Part shown: piece by piece, positions 35,301 through 47,049 of the stretch
Layout: every line of letters begins with the position of its first letter
How positions within the stretch are numbered: position 1 is the first letter of the stretch
DNA from: Owenia fusiformis
Taxonomy: Eukaryota; Annelida; Polychaeta; Sabellida; Oweniidae
Direction of reading: 5' to 3'
Assembly (NCBI GenBank): GCA_903813345.2
Contig: CAIIXF020000012.1
Location: forward strand, 18,235,520-18,299,519
DNA length: 64,000 nucleotides
Notes under the pieces: model-generated
The model's input: the letters and a program-made list of their open reading frames with translations, nothing else
The model's database searches: none
What the model was told of the DNA's origin: nothing
Program-made: the position numbers and the translations under genes

Positions 35301-36370
35301 TCGCTCCACTACTTTTCAATTTATAGTTATAAAAGTAAAAATGGTCGCCATTTTTCAAAATGGTCGCCTACTACCCAAAGTGTCATTAGACAGTGTGCCA
35401 TGCTTATAGTATTCACAAATAAAATATGAACAAAATCGCTCTACTACTTTTTGAATTATAGTAAAAAATGTAAAAATGGTCGCCATTTTTCAAAATGGGC
35501 GCCTACTACCCAAAGTGTCATTAGACAGTGTGCCATGCTTATAGTATTCACATACCAAATATGAACAAAATCGCTCCACTACTTTTCAATTTATAGTTAT
35601 AAAAGTAAAAATGGTCGCCATTTTTCAAAATGGTTGCCTACTACCCAAAGTGTCATTAGACAGTGTGCCATGCTTATAGTATTCACATACGAAATATGAA
35701 CAAAATCGCTCCACTACTTTTCAATTTATAGTTATAAAAGTAAAAATGGTCGCCATTTTTCAAAATGGTCGCCTACTACCCAAAGTGTCATTAGACAGTG
35801 TGCCATGCTTATTGTATTCACATACCAAATATGAACAAAATTGCTCCACTACTTTTCAATTTATAGTTATAAAAGTAAAAATGGTCACCATTTTTCAAAA
35901 TGGTCGCCTACTACCCAAAGTGTTATTAGACAGTGTGCCATGCTTATAGTATTCACATATAAAAATATGAACAAAATCGCTCTACTACTTTTTGAGTTAT
36001 AGTAAAAAATGTAAAAATGGTCGCCATTTTTCAAAATGGTATCCTCCACCAAAAGTGTTATTAGACAGTGTGCCATGCTTATAGTATTCACATACCAAAT
36101 ATGAACAAAATCGCTCCACTACTTTTCAAGTTATAGTTAAAAAAGTAAAAATGGTTGCCATTTTTCAAAATGGTCGCCTACTACCCAAAGTGTCATTAGA
36201 CAGTGTGCAATGCTTATAGTATCCACATACACTACCAGTCTAAAAAGTTAAGTTCGAACCCTGCATACCAAATATGAACAAAATCGCTCCACTACGTTTC
36301 GAGTTACAGCAAAAATCGTAAAATAACGAGTAAAGGCCGCCATTTTTCAAGATGGCTGCCATGTGCTTCT
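32322..36370 (+). repeat. 135-bp satellite, left array (about 29 monomers)
   Basis: The monomer begins ATGAACAAAATCGCTC and includes AAAATGGTCGCCATTTTTCA, CTACTACCCAAAGTGTCATT and GTGTGCCATGCTTATAGTAT. Two main types alternate: CCACTACTTTTCAATTTATA and TCTACTACTTTTTGAGTTA. From about 34616 to 35750 a three-monomer, 405-bp higher-order unit repeats three times. The array decays after 36200. Confidence 0.92.
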
Positions 36371-37218
36371 TTCATATCTACATTCTAGCTTTATTAATGT
36401 CCTATATATCTTTTTTACATTTGAAACATATTGCTATTACAGTTTTACATATTGCACCTAGATTACTGTAAAATTGGCACTAAAATGGCCGCCATTTTTA
36501 AATGAGCAGCCATTTTGAAAATCGGCTTTTAAGCAGAATTCTACCCCCATAGGGTATATGTGTACAAAATAAGAACAAAATCGGGCCAACGGTATTTGAG
36601 TTATTGCCCAGACGGACGGACAGACGTAATAAGATTTGAATAATAAACCATCGAATTTGACTTTTGAAACACTGAAATATGACTTTTGAAACAAATTTTT
36701 TAAACCAAATGTTCTTCGAATGCCAGGTGTTTGTAAAAAGCAATAAGCCTTTCAAATTGGGAATTTTTTTGAAATGCCATGTGATCTTAAAATTCACAGG
36801 GGCCTAGGATGTTAACTAGAATCAAATAAACACCATATTTCTTTTGTTTTGTACCTAGAGCTGGTCTCAGCCTAGAGTTTTTATTGCAGTATAGACAAAA
36901 AATTGTGAAATATTCCCAGGAATATTAAACAGGGAAAAACATGTGCATTGGCATTTTGTTCAGTGTGTTAACGGTGGTTTTGACACGATTTACAATTTAA
37001 TGTTACCGCAGTCTGAACAGACCCCAGGAACCGACTTTTCCAAAGCCATCTTCAAATGAATCACACACAGGGGTATATGGGATGATGTGTTTTTATTCAT
37101 AAGGTATGTGAGTACATGTTTGTATGCTTGCATTACCCATTTCAAAGTCTGTGTGTGATTTTTAGAAAGCCTTTATTTGCATAATATACATCACTTGGTA
37201 ATCGTAACAGCTTAAATT
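36371..37218. other. Satellite-related tail and unassigned DNA
   Basis: ACAAAATCGGGCCAACGGTA, TTTGAGTTATTGCCCAGACG and GACGGACAGACG (about 36568-36625) resemble the satellite monomer plus a GACG run and may be the sequence it arose from. The remainder is unassigned. Confidence 0.5.
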
Positions 37219-37527
37219 AAAATACTGAATTCAGCTGCTTACTTTAGGCTAATATTTCTCCAAATGTTCCTTTGTGCATTATGTGTACGGGTTAGTACAT
37301 ACACTCATGCTTTTATATTTACAATATAGAATGATACATGATTCTTTATTCCTTAAAGTACCCGGAGATTTCCCAATGAAGGTGAACAAATGGCTGATTT
37401 CCAGGTGTACACATTTTTCATATTTCATCTTATTTATTCGTTACTTTCCATTAAAACCACCATTGATCGGTATAGAGGCAGCTGAATATTTGGTAAAAAT
37501 AAAGTAAGCAGTTGAATTCAGTATTTC
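37219..37527. mobile_element. TIR element, 309 bp
   Basis: AAATACTGAATTCAGCTGCT-TACTTTA (left) faces TAAAGTAAGCAGTTGAATTC-AGTATTT (right). Arms are about 27 bp with two mismatches. The interior has no recognised frame. Confidence 0.7.
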
Positions 37528-37610
37528 TGTTTCATCGTGAATAATCAGTTCAGTCATGTCTTTGAATAGGTAATAAATGCTTGCATCGCGTTGATCTTAC
37601 TATTTAATAC

Positions 37611-38599
37611 TATATGCGTATTTGTCATGCATTTACTGAAGTCAAGCCGTTTTTTTTGACATGACAGATGTGTCATGACATGACACAGCTGATTGCATCA
37701 TATTCCAGTCACGCCATTTTACGACATCGCATAATTTTAGCTGATTTTGGCTTCATTTCACTTTATTTGAAAGACCTTTAAAAATATAATAATGAGTCAG
37801 TATTTTTCTAAAAAAATATTTATATTCGAATTTGAGGTCAAAGTCCGAAAATTTGATCAACCAATTTGAATCACAATTTAAAGAGGTGAAGAAGTGAATA
37901 ATTACAGGAGCAAACATCAAAAGAGGAGTGCCGAAAAAATCTTACACATTTCATTCAAATTTTTTATGCAAATTGCATGTCATGCATTTGCTTTAAATTT
38001 TTTGTCTCCCCGTCGAAATTTGGACCAAGTAGTGTTGTCACATAAACGTACATCGATGCATCGGCAATTTTCAGTTAGTAAACATCGATGCACATCACGA
38101 TGTACATCGAGAAAAAGTCCGAGAAAAGTGCACTGAAATCCTGAATGCTAATGCACTAAAATACCAAACAGAACAAATTAATAAGAATATGCTGGTACAT
38201 CCCGGAACTTCTAGTAACGGTGAAATGAAAGTAAAGTAATTTTTTTTTAGATTAATGGTTCATTGCGACTAGCTAAAACAGGGTTAAAGTGAAAGAATAT
38301 CAGAAAACATTGGAAAATGAAATAAGACATCAGAAAGGTAAGCGATTTGCGTCAAAATAAGATAAGAAAGGGTGATTTTTAGCAAATAATTTTTTTTCAA
38401 AAACATCGATGTTTATTTCAGACATCGATGCATCGCCAGAATCAGCTTTGGTGATGTACATGTATATCGCGATGTATGGATTAATCGTGACAACACTAGG
38501 ACCAAGGTGTTTAGATTTGGACCAGGTGTTCACAATTTGAAGGAAGATGTTCAACATTTGTAAGTTACTTATTTAGGTGCTCCCAGGTTGACAGGCCTG
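37611..38599. mobile_element. CAGGCCTGTCAAC element, copy 1, interrupted by a hAT-like element
   Basis: GCGTATTTGTCATGCATTTA and TTTTTTTTGACATGACAGA (left) and GGTTGACAGGCCTG (right end 38599) match copy 2 at 39381-39860. The hAT-like element at 38030-38498 sits inside. The left end is diverged. Confidence 0.65.
38030..38498. mobile_element. Non-autonomous hAT-like element, 469 bp
   Basis: Termini TAGTGTTGTCAC and GTGACAACACTA (12 bp, perfect). Flanked by the 8-bp duplication GGACCAAG (38022-38029, 38499-38506), the hAT signature. Inner CATCGATG-rich arms extend the symmetry. No transposase. Confidence 0.88.
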
Positions 38600-39380
38600 T
38601 ATTTGAGACATCCACAAGTTCAAGAAAAGTCCCCAAATTGAAATTCAAAATTGGCAAAAAATGAAAAACAGCAAAGAAATTGACTAGCCTACCTTGGAAG
38701 TTTAGTCGTCGTCGTACGACGAATACTGCAGCTCCTATCATGTCTAAGGTAGTGCTTCTTCCCACTGAGTGGGTAGTTTACAGTTTTAAATTGTAAAATG
38801 TTGAAGAAGTACTTTTCAGAAACGTTGAATTTTTGCAGCTATGGGGTAGTCTAGAGGTCAAACTATATGTGTAACATAATCTTTCGAAAACAAGAGAGAG
38901 AAAAATTAAATGGTGAATAAACCTCCTAATAGAGTCTCTGAGTATCAGTTATGATTTTATATAATTATCAAAAAATAATTTATTGTAAGATTTTTTAGTT
39001 GATCTGTTAAAAAGCGAGCCTAAAATGTTAATTCGTTCTGAATATACCAATTCAAGTTTGACATGCCGAGATCTCTCACGTCCCGCCAGAATGTCTGCGA
39101 ATATGATCTAGAGATTGATTCAAAGATAGGAATGTTAGACGGCAGTGTCTAGACGACTAAGTAGCCTACGGTCTAGACTATCTTGTGATACAGACTTTAG
39201 TTTTGGGAGTCAGAGAATATTCAAGTTCTTCAGTGGCAGGCCGGGCAGGCACTAGCCTTGCACTTTGAATTTCGCAGCATATAGGCCTATTCTGTGGGGG
39301 GTTAAAGATCCAATTCTTAGCCAAGTTTTGGTAAGTTCACATTTTAGAACTGTGAAAGTGCGGGTCCAGGGGGCTAGTAG

Positions 39381-39860
39381 CAGGCCTGTCAACTGTCCCG
39401 CAATTTGCGTATTTGTCACGCATTTGCTGAAGAATTTGAAGTCACGCCAGTTTTTTTTGCGTGACAGAAAATGTCACGCAAAATACGCATTTTACCTGGT
39501 ATTTGTCAAGCTTTTTCGAAATATGTTTACGATACGGTAAAAATACGAACGCCGGAAAAAACCGAACGCAATTTGTTCGGATTTGTCACGCGAATCCCGT
39601 ATGTGTCACGCATGTTCATTGGAAATTTTTCGTACCTACGCCCCCCCCCCCCCCCCCCCCCCGTTGACGACATCGCGAGCGTAGCGAGTGCGAAAAATTT
39701 GAGGTGTTCAAAGTTTGGCAAAGGTGCTCAAACTTTGGCCAAAGGTGTTTAAAAGTTGGCCAAAGGTGTTCAAAATTTGGACAAAAGTGTTCAGATTTGG
39801 ACTTAGGTGTCCAACATTTTGAAGTCACTCATATTAGGTGGTCCCAAGTTGACAGCCCTG
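39381..39860. mobile_element. CAGGCCTGTCAAC element, copy 2
   Basis: CAGGCCTGTCAACTGTCCCG (left) and CCCAAGTTGACAGCCCTG (right). TAGTAG lies on both outer sides. The interior has TTTGTCACGC motifs and a C tract at 39640-39662. The right half repeats AAAGGTGTTCAAA-TTTGG about five times with a period near 22 bp. Confidence 0.7.
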
Positions 39861-40114
39861 TAGTAGATACCCCCCTTGAGTGGGCCCAGAAAAGTTTTCA
39901 AGGGCCCAAAACATATTTGGCCAAAAAATTTTGCTGGGCCTCCAAGACTGGACTTTTGTTTGGCGAAACTTGGACTTCTTGGCCTTTTACAACTGTTTAG
40001 GCAATATTATCTATAAATGGGCTTCAAATTTTTTTGTAGAATGTGACTCTGGGCCGCCCTTGTTCATGTTGTTAGCTCCTCGATCTGGCAGTTTGAAAAA
40101 CTGCATGATTTTGA

Positions 40115-40554
40115 AATAATCGGCTTTGTATAAAAAAACCTACGTCATACCCACCTACCCACGTATGTTGGACATGATACAGTCTTTGAAGGGTTCAATT
40201 TTAAAGATCTTAGTTTGATGAATTATAGATGCATTTGTAACGACCCTTGATAGCAAGTTGCTACAACAGCCCAGCTGGGTTCGAATTTAGCACACTTTCT
40301 TTCAATTTCTTTATCTGGCTTATACCCACGGTCGTTAGTTAGTTATTCCCCTGGAACGGCCTCGGGTCATGTCACATTACCATGCACCTATATGCCTTTA
40401 TTTATGGATCTGTCATCCGTCTAGTTATAAAATAAGCCGGAATAGTAGAAATGTTAATAATTAGAGCTATTTTGAGAGTTAAAAATCTTTGAAATTGAAC
40501 CCCTCAATGACTGTTATGTCCCATAAGAGATTTTTTATACAAAGCCGAAATAAT
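40115..40554. mobile_element. TIR element, 440 bp
   Basis: AATCGGCTTTGTATAAAAAA faces TTTTTTATACAAAGCCGAAA. Inner arms GAAGGGTTCAATTTTAAAGA and CTTTGAAATTGAACCCCTCA extend it. Confidence 0.7.
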
Positions 40555-40609
40555 CAATTTTCTGCCAAGGCAAGGGGATGGTCTTTAGAAGAGAGTGTGA
40601 ATCACAGTC

Positions 40610-40860
40610 TGGTGAGAAGATATGTTTTGTAAAATGTGTAAAAAATGAGAAAATTCAGTGACAGAAGGTCAATTTTCTCACTAAATTTTCTCCTTTTTAT
40701 ACATTTTACAAAAAAATTTAAGAGTCTTTTTTAAAGTCTTTTCTAGGTACATAAGTGCACTCTTTGTGCTTAACTGAAAGATGTGGACAATGTGGACAAG
40801 TGATTCCTAATTTTAAAAATAACATGCGACTCAATTTAGGACAGCAGCAAAATTCTAAAC
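40610..40860 (-). mobile_element. Fold-back element, copy 2 (of 10455-10785)
   Basis: GTGAGAAGATATGTTTTGTA, GAGAAAATTCAGTGA, AAAGTCTTTTCTAGGTACAT and AAGTGCACTCTTTGTG align with copy 1 in the opposite orientation. The outer GGTCAGGGTGCATG arm is missing. Confidence 0.75.
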
Positions 40861-40904
40861 ATGCAAAAAATGTATAAATGTGGAATAAAACATCGAATGC
40901 TGAT

Positions 40905-41085
40905 GTGTGATTAAAGGATTTAAGCCCAAGACTCAATGCATCGTTTGCTGAATCATACAAGTGTTGTTCCCAAACATTTGCATGACTGCACAGCGGGAAT
41001 GCAAAGATTAGGAAACAACTCTTGAGTGGAATGAAGCAGCGACAATGCATTGAGTCTTGGGTTTAAATTCTTTTCACACATTGCA
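40905..41085. mobile_element. Imperfect fold-back element
   Basis: GGATTTAAGCCCAAGACTCA-ATGCA (left) faces TGCATTGAGTCTTGGGTTTA-AATTC (right). The symmetry continues inward for about 45 bp with mismatches. Confidence 0.7.
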
Positions 41086-42594
41086 ATTTTTTATAAATTA
41101 AATTTTTTATATAATTAAATTAGTAAAAAGAACACATTTTCAATGAAAAGTTCTTTGCAAGGGTCGAGTTGGCAAGTCATCAAATCCATTGTGAAAAATC
41201 AATTCATCACCATGAAAACTGTTTAACTAGTGACCTTGCATGTTTTATTGATATTTCACACACTGTTCATTATGTGAATACTCTGTTCGGATTTGCTGGA
41301 ATCGGACACAGCTTGCCTAGCTATGTGTGAATATTGGATTAAATCATATTTATTGGAAATATTACATTTAGCATTTTATACCAAGTATTCGCGGGTTTAT
41401 TTCTGTTTGTAGCTTATAGGGGGATTAACACCAGAGTTCAAAGATGACATATGCTTATAATGTAAACCTGTACTGAGATGACATACACCTCTGATTGGTC
41501 CAAATCGATAAACAAAAATGGCGGATTCAAAATTTTCTAATAACGCTTCGAATAATATTATGTTGATTCCTGACGTATTAACCAATACCATAGCTTGGTT
41601 TTTCACATCAAGATAAAGAAATATGTAAAGATTATGTTTACATCGATTTAAACATCATGACAACGCGCTATGTTCGAAAATTAACTTGTGAGAATTTGCG
41701 CAAACGAAGGTGGTACGCAAGAAACGTATTATGTCAGTCATCGCTGAAGCTCTGGGGCTTTCCCCCCCTTTTTGTAGCTCTTGAAATTACAAAACAAACA
41801 TACTGTAAAATATGAGTTTGTGCTTGTTTGTGTTCCACATTTCATGTTACATCATAAATGAAATGAAACATCTATCCAAACCTCATTGAAACAAAACCAC
41901 ATAAACATGTTAGGTGTTTAGGTCAATGGTGTAATTGTACAAGGGAAAGATTGGTTGATTTTTAAAAAGTATCTTGTTAATGAAAGAAAAGGTTTATCTT
42001 AATTTTAATCTATGGGGGGTTGTTTTAATTTTTTGAATACTCTTTGTTAAATCAACCAAAATCTCCTTTGTATAACTATAATATTGAGAGGTTTAAGAAA
42101 ATGTTGTATGTGCTATTTTGTTCCAACAAGGTTCGGAAAGACATTTTATTTCATTCTCAAGAATTGGTAGAAAGGAACAAAAAACAATTGCACTAAAAAA
42201 CAATTGTTAACAAAAACAATTATATGAAATATATTTAAGTAATTTTTGCATTAAATTGTTGTCAATCAGTCAACATTACATAAAGGACCGTGTTTTCTAC
42301 ATAATGTTTTCAATAATTAGTTGAAGAGAAAAACATTGTTGAATTCAGTTCACCTTATCGATACCTATCCTTTACACCAAACAGGAAATTAAAAAAGCAT
42401 GAGGATTTTTTAATCTTTTTGAATTGTTATAAAAGAGTTCTGTTTTGACCTTTAGTCCATTTTTCTTACAGACAGAGCCTAAGGATGAAGTATCAGCCTG
42501 AGAGACTTGCTGTGATCTAAAGATAAAAGAGATTGAAAGATAAGAAGAATAACCAGTGTCTAGACGACTACAACAGTTCTATTGCTACTTTCAG
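41086..42594. other. Unassigned interior DNA of the giant element
   Basis: AT-rich sequence without a supported exon. About 42380-42475 resembles 55255-55350 (ACAGGAAATTAAAAAAGCAT against ACAGGAAATAAAAAAAACAT, followed by AGAGTTCTG and CAGTTTTC-like matches), a diverged dispersed repeat. Confidence 0.4.
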
Positions 42595-43771
42595 AAATCT
42601 TCATGTTCAATGGCAGGCCTTGTACGTTTGCAGGTAACTTGATTATCCCTGACCCCTGGGGAGGGTGATTACTAGTATTATGAGTAGTAATAGTAGGTCC
42701 AATCAGGGGCTTAGCCAGTTTTCAGACAGGGGGGGGTGCGATCGTGGCATAAAGCAAGCCAGTTTGTGTCTAAGAATTTTGCAAAATTGATGCAACTTGA
42801 GCTAGAAAATCATAAAAAGCATTTTAAAGTTATTTTCTTCTTTTATCTCATGATTCTATTTTTATTGGTTATGGGTTTGATTATACTCCCCTGGCAACCC
42901 CTATGGTCCAATAGACGCGATAGTTCAGAGTGACAACAATATTCTACATCAAGCTCAACTTCCGGGTACAGATTTTTTATACATCTGGGTAATTAATTAA
43001 TACAGGGTCCCATTTTAAACACATCATTTCAGCTTTATTTGACATTCTTCTTCACATGTATTTGCACAAACGATAAAAATACATCATATGAAATGCATTT
43101 TCACAAATATTTTCCGGACCAGACGATAATCATTGAATGTTTTATCATGAAGTCATGACTTCGTCCTGGAAACTGAGACCAGATGTCTCGATGTGAAACA
43201 AGAAGCAAGTTCTCATGTATATAACATTGGCTTGATTTCATGTTTTATATGTTTGACTTGTATAAATTGTAAGGGTTGTAACTTGATAATAGTATAAACT
43301 TTATATCATGTGACTGAGACAATTACCAATTATGCATGCATATGATTGCTCATTAATGATCATTGTATACCCTGCAGGCCCCTAGCCAGGATTTACCTAG
43401 GGGAAGTGGTTTTACCAAAGGGGACTTTTTGCCTAGGCAGGAGGGAGCTTTGTTTTGGCAAAAAATCTTGCGAAAAGTGCTCAGAATAGTGAACAAGAAA
43501 AAACTACATGATTTTAAAAGAATTTCTGCCTCGAGTGGAGCTGCCCCTCCCTCCGCTCCCACCCCCTGCTCCCACCCCCTGACTACGGGCATGCTCTGCT
43601 TGTTTATTAATTATAATTAGACATATGCTGATGCATTTTGTATTATCTGCTTCAGGATGAGCAAGGATGGAAAAAGTGGGATGGTGCAGTAAGAATGTAT
43701 AATCCAGTTTTTCAACACACGACTTTATCACAGAGAGTCAGACTGATTTATTTTTCAAACAACAGACAGAG
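42595..43771 (+). CDS. Candidate two-exon gene fragment inside the giant element
   Basis: Exon one: acceptor CTACTTTCAG, 42595-42633, donor GTAACT, with ATG at 42610. Exon two: acceptor CTGCTTCAG, 43656-43771, donor GTAAGG. Joined in phase 0 they read MAGLVRLQ then DEQGWKKWDGAVRMYNPVFQ and HTTLSQRVRLIYFSNNRQR, ending in phase 2, so at least one more exon is needed. Exon two is open over 38 codons. A shorter upstream ATG in exon one runs into a stop. I do not recognise the protein. It could be a gene of the element itself, a captured host exon, or chance. It does not join in frame to the exon at 56012. Confidence 0.35.
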
Positions 43772-43929
43772 GTAAGGGCCCTAAATTTTGATGACTTTTA
43801 TTATCAGACACTTGGGTGCTAAATAGTAATCAGTTTGCTGGTCAATGCATAGGCCGTTGGGCAGTCATCCCGATAAATCTTGTCTAGGCTACAGATTTCA
43901 AGCCAAATCAGTCAATTCAGCTAATCAGT

Positions 43930-45214
43930 TTAGGACTGATTACTGTATTTGTCACCCCCTGTCATATCTTGTAACATACCATGTCACTTACTGTCATATA
44001 TCGTAACTCACCGTGTAACTCATTGTCATATCTTGTAACATACTGTGTCACTTACTGTCATACCTTGTAACAATCCATGCCACTCACTGTCATATCTTGT
44101 AACATACCATGTCACTCAATGTTATATTTTCTATCATACCATGTCACTCACTGTCATATCTTGTTACATTCCATGTCACTCAATGTCATATTTTGTATCA
44201 TACCATGTCACTCACTGTCATATCTTGTTACATTCAATGTCACTCAATGTCATATTTTGTATCGTACCATGTCACTCACTGTCATATCTTGTAACATACC
44301 ATGTTACTCACTGACATATCTTGTAACATACAATGTCATATCATGTATCATTCAATGTCACAAACTGTCATATCATGTGACATACCATGCCACTCACTGT
44401 CATATCTTGTATCGTACCATGTCACTCACTGTCATATCATGTATCATACCATGTCACAAACTGTCATATCTTGTAACATACAATGTCACTTACTGTCTGA
44501 TTTTGTAACATATGTCACTCAATGTCATATCTTGTAACATACTGTGTCACTCAATGTCATATCTTATATCATTCCATTCCACTGACTGTCATATCTTGTA
44601 GCATACCATGTCACTCACTGTCAAATCTTGTATCATACCATGTAACAGACTTTCATATCTTGTAACATACTGTGTCACTCACTGTCATATCTTGTAACAT
44701 ACCACATCACTCACTGTCATATCATGTATCATACCATGTCACAGACTGTCATATTATGTGACATACCATGTCACTCACTGTCATTTATTGTTACATACCA
44801 TGCCACTCACTGTCATATTTTGTAACATACAACGTCACACACTGTCATATCATGTATCATACCATGTCACAGACTGTCATATCATATCATGTCAGTCACT
44901 GGCATTTGTTATACATACCATGTCACTCACTGTCATATCTTGAAACATACCATGTCACTTACTGTCATACCTTGTAATATACCATGTCACTCACTGTCAG
45001 ATCTTATAACACCATGTCACTCATTGCCATATCTTGATCATACTACGTAACTCACTGTCAAATCATGTAGCATACTGTGTTACTCACTGTCATATCTTGT
45101 AACACCATGTCACTCATTGTCATATCTTGAAACATACCATGTCACTTACAATCATATTTGTAACATACAATGGCACTCAATGTCATATCATGTATCATAC
45201 CATGTCACTGACTG
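43930..45214 (+). repeat. 32-bp satellite, about 40 copies
   Basis: The unit reads TGTCACTCACTGTCATATCT then TGTAACATACCA, with ATC/AAC and CATGCCA variants. It ends directly against the right-hand 135-bp satellite at about 45215. Frames such as 44077-44508 are repeat artefacts. Confidence 0.92.
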
Positions 45215-47049
45215 TCATTTTTGAAAAGTGGCCATAATTTTTACTTTTTTTTACTATAACTCGAAAAGTAGTGGAGCTATTTTCTTCATATTTGGTATAT
45301 GAATACTTTAAGCATGGCACACTGTCTAATGATACTTTTGGTAGAAGGCGGCCATTTTGAAAAATGGCCGCCATTTTAACGTATTTTACTATAACTTGAA
45401 AAGTAGTGGAGCAATTTTGTTCATATTTGGAATATGAATACTATAGGCATGGCACACTGTCTAATGACTCTTTTGATAGGAGGCGGCCATTTTAAAAAAT
45501 GGCGGTCATTTTAACATATTTTACTATAACTCGAAAAGTAGTGGAGCGATTTTGTTCATATTTGGTATGTGGATACTATAAGCATGGCACACTGTCTAAT
45601 GGCACTTTTGGTAGAAGGCGGCCATTTTAACGTATTTTACTATAACTTGAAAAGTAGTTGAGCAATTTTGTTCATATTTGGAATGTGAATACCATAAGCA
45701 TGGCACACTGTCTAATGACACATTTAATAGAAGGCGGACATTTTGAAAAATGACCACCATTTTGAAAAATTGCCGCCATTTTAACGTATTTTACCATAAC
45801 CCGAAAAGTAGTGGAGCAATTTTGTCCATAATTGGTATATGGATACTACAAGCATGGCACTCTGTCTAATGACACTTTTGGTAGAAGGCGGCCATTTTGA
45901 AAAATGGCCACAATTTTAATGTATTTTACTATAACTCGAAAGGTAGTGGAGCGATTTTGTTCATATTTGGTATGTGAATACTATAGGCATGGCACACCGT
46001 CTAATAACACTTTTGGTGGAAGGCGACCATTTTGAAAAATGGCGACCATTTTTACTTTTATAACTATAAATTGAAAAGTAGTGGAGCGATTTTGTTCATA
46101 TTTGGTATGTGAATACTATAAGCATGGCACACTGTCTAATGACACTTTGGGTAGTAGGCGACCGTTTTGAAAAATGGCGACCATTTTTACATTTTTTACT
46201 GTAACTCAAAAAGTAGTAGAGCGATTTTGTTCATATTTTTATATGTGAATACTATAAGCATGGCACACTGTCTAATGACACTTTGGGTAGTAGGCGACCA
46301 TTTTGAAAAATGGCGACCATTTTTACTTTTATAACTATAAATTGAGAAGTAGTGGAGTGATTTTGTTCATATTTGGTATGTGAATACTATAAGCATGGCA
46401 CACTGTCGAATAACACTTTTGGTGGAGGCGACCATTTTGAAAAATGGCGACCATTTTTACATTTTTTACTATAACTCAAAATGTAGTAGAGCGATTTTGT
46501 TCATATTTTATATGTGAATACTTTAAGCATGGCACACTGTCTAATGACACTTTGGGTAGTAGGCGACCATTTTGAAAAATGGTGACCATTTTTACTTTTA
46601 TAACTATAAATTGAAAAGTAGTGGAGCGATTTTGTTCATATTTGGTATGTGAATACTATAAGCATGGCACACTGTCTAATGACACTTTGGGTAGTAGGCG
46701 ACCATTCTGAAAAATGGCGACCATTTTTACTTTCATAACTATAAATTGAAAAGAAGTGGAGCGATTTTGTTCATATTTGGTATGTAAATACTATAAGCAT
46801 GGCACACTGTCTAATGACACTTTGGGTAGTAGGCGACCGTTTTGAAAAATTGCGACCATTTTTACATTTTTTACTATAACTCAAAAAGTAGTAGAGCGAT
46901 TTTGTTCATATTTTATATGTGAATACTTTAAGCATGGCGCACTTTCTAATGACACTTTGGGTAGTAGACGACCATTTTGAAAAATGGCGACCATTTTTAC
47001 TTTTTTAACTTTAAATTGAAAAGTAGTGTAGCGATTTTGTTCATATTTG
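45215..47049 (-). repeat. 135-bp satellite, right array in inverted orientation (about 14 monomers)
   Basis: Same monomer as 32322-36370 read on the other strand (AGCGATTTTGTTCATATTTG, GCATGGCACACTGTCTAATG). Monomers next to the terminal repeat resemble the left array closely. Those next to the 32-bp satellite are diverged (GGCGGCCATTTTG in place of GGCGACCATTTTG). Confidence 0.92.

Noticed and set aside
35746-35949. 45-residue repeat peptide in the 135-bp satellite
   Set aside because: 135 is divisible by three, so frames stay open by chance; no start context or conservation argument.
44077-44508. 143-codon open frame on +
   Set aside because: Pure translation of the 32-bp satellite; three frames are open side by side, as expected for a repeat lacking stops.
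43930-45214. CRISPR-like array
   Set aside because: Units are contiguous 32-bp repeats without unique spacers, in an animal genome.
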